Source: Gemmatimonadota bacterium (lineage in GTDB: Bacteria; Gemmatimonadota; Gemmatimonadetes; JACCXV01; JAHWKZ01). Taken from it: DNA of 10,721 nucleotides. This document shows, in pieces, positions 6,174 through 10,721 of this stretch. A program made the position numbers and the translations under genes. Under the pieces are notes generated by a model that was not told the DNA's origin, did not search any database, and worked only from the letters and a program-made list of their open reading frames with translations. Position 1 is the stretch's first letter; every line of letters begins with the position of its first letter. The DNA lies in assembly GCA_019347645.1 (NCBI GenBank), contig JAHWKZ010000043.1, positions 1 through 10,721 of the forward strand. The letters are read 5' to 3'.

Positions 6174-7706
6174 ATGGAGTTCGACGTCCGCAAAGGGAAC
6201 GTCACCGAGATCGAGACGGACGCCCTGATCGTGAACCTCTACCAGGACGTGAAGGAGCCGGGTGGCGCCACGGCCGCGATCGACGCGGCGCTCGAGGGCC
6301 AGATCTCGGGGCTGATCGAAGACGGAGAGATCACCGGCAGGCTCGAGGAGGTGACCATCGTCCACACCGCCGGGCGGCTGCCGGCGAAGCGGGTGGTCGT
6401 GGCCGGGTTGGGGAAGAAGGAGGACGCCGACCTCGAGGGGGTCCGGCGGGCGACGGGAGCGGCCACCGGGCGGCTCCTGAAGCACCGGATCAAGCGGTTC
6501 CACACGATCCTCCACGGCGGGGGGGACCTCGAATCCACCGGGGTCGCGGTGAAGGACCTGGCCCAGGCGATCGCCGAGGGGGCGGGGCTGGCGGGCTACG
6601 TGTTCGACCGGTTCAAGACCGTCGAGCCCGAGCGCGAGCCCGGCCAGCCGACGGAGCGGAAGAAGCGCGCGCTGGAGGCGCTGACGGTGGTCGAGGCGGA
6701 TGGCCTGAAGGTGCGCTCGATCCGCGCCGGGCTGGAGCGCGGCGCGAAGCTGGTCGAGGCCGTCAACTACACGCGCGACATCGGCAACTCGCCGCCCAAC
6801 GAGATGACCCCCGCCCGGCTCGCCGAGGAGGCCCGCGAGCTCGCCGAGCGGCACGGTCTCGAGGTCGAGGTGCTCGACCGGGAAGCCCTCGAGTCGGCGG
6901 GGATGGGCGGGATCCTGGGGGTCGGGCAGGGCTCCTCCAACGAGCCGCGCCTGATCGTGTTGCGCTACGCCGGGGGCAGGCCCAACGCCCGGCCGTTCGC
7001 CGTGGTGGGCAAGGCCGTCACCTTCGACACCGGCGGGATCTCGATCAAGCCGTCGCCGAACATGGAGGAGATGAAGTTCGACAAGATGGGGGGCTGCGCC
7101 ACGCTCGGGATCATGAAGGCCGTCGCCCTGCTCGGCCTGAAGAAGAACGTGATCGGGGTGATCCCGTCGGCCGAGAACATGCCGAGCGGGACCGCGTACC
7201 GCCCGGGCGACATCCTGACGTCGTACTCGGGGAAGACGATCGAGATCATCAACACCGACGCCGAGGGGCGGCTGATCCTCGCCGACGCGCTGGCGTGGGC
7301 GTGCGAGCAGGAGCCCGCGGCGGTGATCGACCTCGCCACCCTGACCGGTTCCTGCGTGGTCGCGCTCGGCCACCACGCCTCGGGCGCCTTCGGGGAGGAG
7401 TCCATCGTCGCCCGGCTCGAGGAGATCGGCGAGCGGACCGGCGACCGGGCGTGGGCGCTGCCCCTCTACACCGAGTTCGGCGACGACATGAAGAGCCAGA
7501 TCGCGGACATCAAGAACTCGGGTGGTCGGTGGGGCGGCGCCTCGACGGCGGCTGCGTTCCTGAAGTTCTTCGTCGCGGACGGCGTGCCGTGGGCCCACCT
7601 CGACATCGCCGGCACCGCGTGGGTCACCAAGCCGAAGGCGTATCGACCCGTGGGCGCCACCGGCGCCGGCGTGCGGCTGGTGGCGGAGTACCTGTCGTCC
7701 AGGTGA
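6174..7706 (+). CDS. pepA: Leucyl aminopeptidase, M17 family
   Basis: This 510-residue cytosolic metallo-aminopeptidase releases N-terminal residues from peptides. It has two zinc or manganese ions per subunit and is hexameric in the family. The C-terminal catalytic domain (about 185-510) carries the full set of ligands: Lys280 and Asp285 (VGKAVTFDTGG), Asp303 (MKFDKMGG), and Asp362 and Glu364 in the signature NTDAEGRL. The catalytic Lys292 and Arg366 are also present. Each lies ten residues after its E. coli PepA counterpart as I remember those numbers, with identical spacing. The N-terminal domain (1-170) is the usual variable macro-like fold. ATG 6174 is 5 bp after the slipin stop and has only a weak ribosome site, which fits translational coupling. 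E. coli PepA also binds DNA, but nothing here shows that for this protein. Confidence 0.97.
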   Translation: MEFDVRKGNVTEIETDALIVNLYQDVKEPGGATAAIDAALEGQISGLIEDGEITGRLEEVTIVHTAGRLPAKRVVVAGLGKKEDADLEGVRRATGAATGRLLKHRIKRFHTILHGGGDLESTGVAVKDLAQAIAEGAGLAGYVFDRFKTVEPEREPGQPTERKKRALEALTVVEADGLKVRSIRAGLERGAKLVEAVNYTRDIGNSPPNEMTPARLAEEARELAERHGLEVEVLDREALESAGMGGILGVGQGSSNEPRLIVLRYAGGRPNARPFAVVGKAVTFDTGGISIKPSPNMEEMKFDKMGGCATLGIMKAVALLGLKKNVIGVIPSAENMPSGTAYRPGDILTSYSGKTIEIINTDAEGRLILADALAWACEQEPAAVIDLATLTGSCVVALGHHASGAFGEESIVARLEEIGERTGDRAWALPLYTEFGDDMKSQIADIKNSGGRWGGASTAAAFLKFFVADGVPWAHLDIAGTAWVTKPKAYRPVGATGAGVRLVAEYLSSR

Positions 7707-7741
7707 CGGCGCGCCGCCGCCGCGTGCGGTCCATTGGGGAT

Positions 7742-7747
7742 GGAGGT
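7742..7747 (+). promoter_or_regulatory. Shine-Dalgarno site deciding a TTG start
   Basis: GGAGGT lies 8 bases before TTG 7756. An ATG at 7751, in another frame, opens only an eight-codon reading frame, so the TTG is the likely start of the 98-residue gene. Confidence 0.6.
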
Positions 7748-7755
7748 GGGATGCG

Positions 7756-8052
7756 TTGGACGACCAGGAGGCCCTGAAGGAGGAAAACCGGCGGTTGCGC
7801 CGACTGCGGCTGATCGTGGACCTCACCCTCCAGCGCCTGTACCAGGATCCCGACCTCACCCTGCTCGAGGCGCTGACGATGGTCGAGAAGGTCCGCGAGA
7901 CGGCGCTGTCGATGTTCCCCGGAAAGGAGACCGCGTTCGAGCTGATCTACCGGCCGCGGTTCGAGCGCGTGCTGGCCGTGCGGTGGCCCTACGAGCTCCC
8001 CGAGGAGATCGGCCCCTCGTACGTGCTCGGCGACCCTTCGGAGGAGTCGTGA
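7756..8052 (+). CDS. Conserved-looking hypothetical protein, 98 residues, TTG start
   Basis: I do not recognise the family. The N-terminal third (about residues 4-30, DDQEALKEENRRLRRLRLIVD) is highly charged with heptad-like Leu/Ile spacing and probably forms a coiled coil. The middle, TLLEALTMVEKVRETALSMFPG, looks like an amphipathic helix. The rest (KETAFELIYRPRFERVLAVRWP) is predicted mixed and ends in an acidic tail. There is no signal peptide, Cys, His or membrane segment, so it is probably a small cytoplasmic protein. High G/C at third positions and tight packing support it being real: it begins 49 bp after pepA and overlaps the rhomboid start by GTGA. Position suggests a role with the rhomboid or slipin, perhaps as an adaptor, but this is inference only. 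Confidence 0.8.
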   Translation: MDDQEALKEENRRLRRLRLIVDLTLQRLYQDPDLTLLEALTMVEKVRETALSMFPGKETAFELIYRPRFERVLAVRWPYELPEEIGPSYVLGDPSEES

Positions 8053-8861
8053 GACGGGTCGGAACCTACGATCCCACGGGCGGGTGGTTCCCGCCCGTGG
8101 TGAAGTGGCTGCTGATCGCCAACGGGGCGGTGTTCGCCCTCCAGATCCTGGTGGGCGCGGCCACCGGAAGCGACGCGCTGCTCGTGCTGTTCGGGCTGCG
8201 CCCGGCCACGGTCATCGAGCGGGGATGGGTGTGGCAGCCGCTCACCTACATGTTCCTCCACGCCGGTTTCTTCCACCTGCTGCTCAACATGTTCGTCCTG
8301 TGGATGTTCGGCGCGGAGATCGAGCGGCTCTGGGGCACCGAGGAGTTCCTCAAGTACTATGTGGTGTGCGGCCTCGGGGCGGCGGCGTTGCTGTTCGCGT
8401 TCAACTGGGGCTCGTACACGATCGGCGCCTCCGGCGCGGTGCTCGGCGTGCTGCTCGCGTTCGGCATGCTGTTCCCGGACCGCTACATCTACCTGTGGTT
8501 CCTGATCCCGGTCCGGGCCAAGTGGCTGGTGGTGGGGATCGCCGCGATCGAGGTGCTGTACCTGGTCGCGGGCTCGCGCGGCGGGATCGCCAACGCCGCC
8601 CACCTCGGAGGGATGGCCACGGGCTGGATCTGGCTGAAGCGCCGCGGCGGGGACGGCGGCGCCCTCGAGCGGCTGGCGGCGAAGTGGCGCCGACGGCGGC
8701 TGAAGCTGGTGGAGGGGGGACGCCGCGGGAAGGGCGACCCGCGGACCGAGGCCGAGATCGACCGCATCCTCGACAAGATCTCCAAGCACGGGCTCGACAG
8801 CCTGACCGACGAGGAGGAGCGGATCCTCGATGAAGCCAGTCGTCGCGATCGAGAGGAGTAG
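8049..8861 (+). CDS. Rhomboid-family intramembrane serine protease with C-terminal cytosolic domain
   Basis: This is a 270-residue rhomboid (S54) protease, an inner-membrane enzyme that cuts substrates within or next to transmembrane helices. The catalytic Ser128 lies in GASGAVLG and the His185 in NAAHLGGMATG. The oxyanion-side block HAGFFHLLLNM gives His71, His76 and Asn80, and WQPLTYMFLH precedes it. Six membrane segments fit residues 16-197. After a basic linker (KWRRRRLKL), residues 232-265 (EAEIDRILDKISKHGLDSLTDEE) form a small helical cytosolic module seen at the end of many bacterial rhomboids, similar to DUF6576. GTG 8049 overlaps the TGA of the 98-residue gene and has GGAGGA nearby. 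It is the last gene of the slipin-pepA cluster. Confidence 0.95.
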   Translation: MRRVGTYDPTGGWFPPVVKWLLIANGAVFALQILVGAATGSDALLVLFGLRPATVIERGWVWQPLTYMFLHAGFFHLLLNMFVLWMFGAEIERLWGTEEFLKYYVVCGLGAAALLFAFNWGSYTIGASGAVLGVLLAFGMLFPDRYIYLWFLIPVRAKWLVVGIAAIEVLYLVAGSRGGIANAAHLGGMATGWIWLKRRGGDGGALERLAAKWRRRRLKLVEGGRRGKGDPRTEAEIDRILDKISKHGLDSLTDEEERILDEASRRDREE

Positions 8862-8979
8862 CGCGGAGACCGTCGGTGTGGCGAAGCGATCTCGACGCGG
8901 TCTTCCGACCCGGGGTCGATCGCGCTGACCGCGTGACCCCCGGCGGGCCCTCCCCGACGCGGCGGGTCCGCGCCGGGCG

Positions 8980-8988
8980 TGCTACTTT
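8980..8988 (+). promoter_or_regulatory. Candidate extended -10 promoter for the SAM hydrolase gene
   Basis: TGCTACTTT is a TGn extended -10 followed by TACTTT, in the 166-bp gap 8862-9027. No good -35 is seen 17 bp upstream. It shares GCTAC(T/C)TT with the candidate promoter at 4634-4640. A Shine-Dalgarno-like GGAGCCGGAG lies just before ATG 9028. Confidence 0.35.
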
Positions 8989-9027
8989 GGCGGCCCGCCC
9001 GCAATCATCGATCGGAGCCGGAGCCGG

Positions 9028-9849
9028 ATGAGCGCCGTCGTCACCTTGACCACCGATTTCGGGACCGCCGACGGATACGTCGGCGCGATGAAGGGGGTGA
9101 TCGCGTTTATCGCCCCGGACGCCGTCATCCACGATCTGACCCACGACATCCCGCCGCAGGGCGTCCGCGAGGCCGCCTTCGCCCTCTACAGCGCGACGCC
9201 GTTCTGGCCGGAGGGGACGGTGCACTGTGTCGTCGTCGACCCCGGGGTGGGGACCGAGCGTCGGCCCATCGCCGTCCGGACCAGGGAGGGACGGCTGTTC
9301 GTGGGGCCCGACAGCGGGTTGTTCACCCTGTTCTGCCCGCCGTTCGTCGACGACGAGCCGGAGGTCGTCGAGCTGGCCGAGAGGCGGTGGTGGCGGGTGG
9401 AGAAGCCGAGCGCCACGTTCCACGGTCGCGACGTCTTCGCCCCGGTGGCCGCCCACCTCGCCCGGGCGGTGGATACCGGCGACTTCGACCTCTCCGACTT
9501 CGGCCCTTCGATCGACGACATGGTCTGCTTCGACATGCCGGCTCCCACCGAGGAGGGGGACGCCTACCGCGGCGAGGTGGTCCACGTCGACCACTTCGGC
9601 AACGTGGTGACGAACCTGCCCGAGCGGTGGGTCCGGCACGCGGGCGGCGAGGTCGTGGTGGAGGCGGGCGGCAAGACGATGCCGGTGGTGGGCACCTACG
9701 GCGACGTCGGCGTGGGCGAGCTGTGCGCGCTCGTCGGCTCGTCGGGCTGGCTCGAGGTGTCGGAGCGGGAGGGCTCGGCCGCCGAGAGGCTGGGCCTGGC
9801 GGCGGGGATCCCGGTGGTCCTGCGCAAGCGGGCCGGGGTGCGACGGTGA
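9028..9849 (+). CDS. S-adenosyl-L-methionine hydroxide adenosyltransferase (SAM hydrolase, DUF62)
   Basis: This 273-residue enzyme of the SAM_HAT/DUF62 family converts S-adenosylmethionine and water to adenosine and L-methionine. It is related to the fluorinase and chlorinase enzymes. The N-terminal domain has TLTTDFGTADGYVGAMKG (residues 6-23, Asp10), the VVVDPGVGTERRPIA loop with Asp71, GPDSGLF (93-99) and FHGRDVFAPVAAHLA (131-145). The C-terminal barrel domain begins near 180 and carries VDHFGNVVTNL (187-197), whose Phe and Asn bind the adenosine ring in the family. Nothing indicates the long insertion that marks the halide-using fluorinases, so a water-using hydrolase is the safe call. 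ATG 9028 is preceded by a purine-rich ribosome site. It is translationally coupled (GTGA) to the Nudix gene. Confidence 0.95.
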   Translation: MSAVVTLTTDFGTADGYVGAMKGVIAFIAPDAVIHDLTHDIPPQGVREAAFALYSATPFWPEGTVHCVVVDPGVGTERRPIAVRTREGRLFVGPDSGLFTLFCPPFVDDEPEVVELAERRWWRVEKPSATFHGRDVFAPVAAHLARAVDTGDFDLSDFGPSIDDMVCFDMPAPTEEGDAYRGEVVHVDHFGNVVTNLPERWVRHAGGEVVVEAGGKTMPVVGTYGDVGVGELCALVGSSGWLEVSEREGSAAERLGLAAGIPVVLRKRAGVRR

Positions 9850-10424
9850 GCTTCGAATGGGAGCGCCTGGCGCGCGAGACCGTCTACCGGGGCCGCGTCG
9901 TCGACGTCTGGTCCGACCGGGTGCGGATCGAGTCCGAGGGCGAGAGCCGCGAGTCCGGGTACGACGTCGTCCATCACCCTGGAGCCGCTTCCATCGTCCC
10001 CCTGTTCGAGGACGGGACCGTGGCGCTGATCCACCAGTTCCGCTACGCCGTGGGCGGCGAGATCTGGGAGATCCCCGCCGGGAGCCTGAGCGAGGGCGAG
10101 TCGTTCGAGGCGTGCGCCGAGCGGGAGATCGAGGAGGAGATCGGCTGGCGCGCCGGGCGGTGGACCACGCTCGCCACCTTCTACACCACACCGGGGTTCT
10201 GCGACGAGGAGATGCGGTTGTTCCTGGCCGAGGACCTCGAGCCCGGCGAGCGCGCGCTCGACGAGGACGAACACCTGCGGGTGGAGCGGATGCCCCTCGA
10301 GGCGGCGCTGGCGCAGGTCGCCTCGGGAGAGATCCACGACGCGAAGACGCTCGTCGGGCTGCTGGCGACCCGCGCGCGGCTCGAGGACGAGGGACGGTGG
10401 CCGTCGCCGGAGCGTCCGGCGTGA
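9846..10424 (+). CDS. Nudix hydrolase, ADP-ribose pyrophosphatase-like
   Basis: This 192-residue Nudix enzyme probably hydrolyses ADP-ribose or another NDP-sugar to AMP and a sugar phosphate in the cytoplasm. The Nudix box matches G-x5-E-x7-REUxEExGU exactly, spanning Gly79 to about Trp101, with REIEEEIG and the metal-binding Glu97 and Glu98. WEIPAGS just before it and the Pro in YTTPGF about 15 residues after the box are marks of the ADP-ribose pyrophosphatase group. The N-terminus (TVYRGRVVDVWSDRVRIESEG) gives the strand domain used for dimerisation in that group. GTG 9846 overlaps the TGA of the SAM hydrolase gene, so the two are co-translated. Length is close to that of E. coli NudF-type proteins. 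Exact substrate is not determined. Confidence 0.94.
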   Translation: MSFEWERLARETVYRGRVVDVWSDRVRIESEGESRESGYDVVHHPGAASIVPLFEDGTVALIHQFRYAVGGEIWEIPAGSLSEGESFEACAEREIEEEIGWRAGRWTTLATFYTTPGFCDEEMRLFLAEDLEPGERALDEDEHLRVERMPLEAALAQVASGEIHDAKTLVGLLATRARLEDEGRWPSPERPA

Positions 10425-10458
10425 GCCCGGCGACCGAGGACGCGGGCGAGGTCCGGCT

Positions 10459-10721
10459 CGTCCTGACCACCGGCCCCGACGAGGCCACGGCCGAGACGTT
10501 ACCGGCGCTGTCGGTCGCCCGCACGTTGATGTAGTACCTTTTGTTGGTTTGCAGCGTCAGCGGGCCCGCCCGGTCTTTAAACAGGGCCGTCGCGTTGTCG
10601 GTCCAGCCCAAAATATCGGTGCCGCCTGCCGTGGTGCCGATCGAGTAGTCGTACCTGGCTACGCCGGAAGCGCTATCGCCAAAAGCGTCCCAGCGCCCGG
10701 ACAGTTCGCTCAGCGATCCAT
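10459..10721 (-). CDS. Fragment of a fibronectin type III-like repeat protein (cut by window edge; 3' end unclear)
   Basis: In the minus frame entered at 10719 the translation contains SGRWDAFGDSASGVARYDY, SIGTTAGGTDILGWTDN and YYINVRATDSAGNVSAVASS. These are strands of the Ig/fibronectin-III-like repeats of large secreted bacterial proteins (W-T..-G, Y-x-V-x-A-x-D-x-AGN). The recognisable domain ends near 10459. The frame then has no stop and runs antisense through the Nudix gene and beyond, so where the protein ends is unknown. Codon use (AAA, TTT, ATT, TTG) is less GC-rich than in all other genes here. It could be an unrelated gene joined in assembly, the 3' end of a surface protein that lost its stop, or a horizontally acquired repeat. 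The 5' part lies outside the window. Confidence 0.55.

Noticed and set aside
5948..7777. Plus-strand open frame of about 609 codons
   Set aside because: It is an out-of-frame reading of the slipin end and pepA. The composition is almost only Arg, Gly, Pro and Ala, typical of high-GC shadow frames.
8939..8977. Inverted repeat CCCGGCG/CGCCGGG as a rho-independent terminator after the rhomboid gene
   Set aside because: The arms are only 7 bp with a 25-base loop and no T-run follows. In DNA this GC-rich, such a repeat is expected by chance.
9028..9849. Fluorinase/chlorinase instead of SAM hydrolase
   Set aside because: I see no long insertion or halide-site features that would separate it from the common water-using DUF62 enzymes, and no organohalogen biosynthesis genes nearby.
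8401..10458. Minus-strand frame continuing from the FN3-like fragment
   Set aside because: It runs antisense through the Nudix, SAM hydrolase and rhomboid genes and loses all FN3 character after about 10459.

Overview
The window is very GC-rich DNA with strong G/C bias at third codon positions. It encodes an ordinary bacterial chromosome segment from an aerobic, probably diderm organism. Support for that comes from the secreted Ntn-hydrolase acylase, Sec signal peptides, a lipoprotein SCO protein and the CtaG-type oxidase assembly factor. GTG and TTG starts and 4-bp GTGA gene overlaps are frequent. The style resembles uncultivated high-GC phyla such as Gemmatimonadota, Acidobacteriota or Myxococcota, but no gene here fixes the phylum. 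I see no rRNA, tRNA, CRISPR array, insertion sequence or phage gene.

Layout from left to right. (1) Positions 1-1379, minus strand: a BCP-type peroxiredoxin followed, with a GTGA overlap, by the first 302 codons of a secreted penicillin/acyl-homoserine-lactone acylase-family enzyme that runs off the left edge. (2) Positions 1537-2981, plus strand: a SCO1/SenC copper lipoprotein and the membrane protein CtaG, both used to build the Cu centres of cytochrome c oxidase. The SCO frame has no stop where the protein should end, so a frameshift is likely. (3) Positions 2825-4493, minus strand: three consecutive small exported glycine-zipper proteins, each with a Gly-rich hairpin holding a Cys-x6/7-Cys pair. 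They look like a local paralogous family of unknown function. The last one reads 157 bp antisense into the end of ctaG. (4) Positions 4647-8861, plus strand: HAD phosphatase, slipin (SPFH/stomatin), M17 leucyl aminopeptidase, a 98-residue protein of unknown function, and a rhomboid protease with a C-terminal cytosolic domain. Spacing is 5 to 49 bp or a 4-bp overlap, so this is probably one operon. (5) Positions 9028-10424, plus strand: an S-adenosylmethionine hydroxide adenosyltransferase (DUF62) overlapping a Nudix ADP-ribose pyrophosphatase-like gene. (6) Positions about 10459-10721, minus strand: a fragment of a fibronectin-III-like repeat protein. It has visibly different codon use and no stop before it collides with the Nudix gene, so an assembly join is possible.

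How the genes fit together: SCO and CtaG form a cytochrome-oxidase maturation pair. The slipin-rhomboid group looks like a membrane proteostasis unit, a bacterial parallel to the mitochondrial SLP2-PARL association. The SAM hydrolase and Nudix enzymes both act on adenosine-containing metabolites. The least explained material is the three-gene glycine-zipper cluster and the 98-residue protein.
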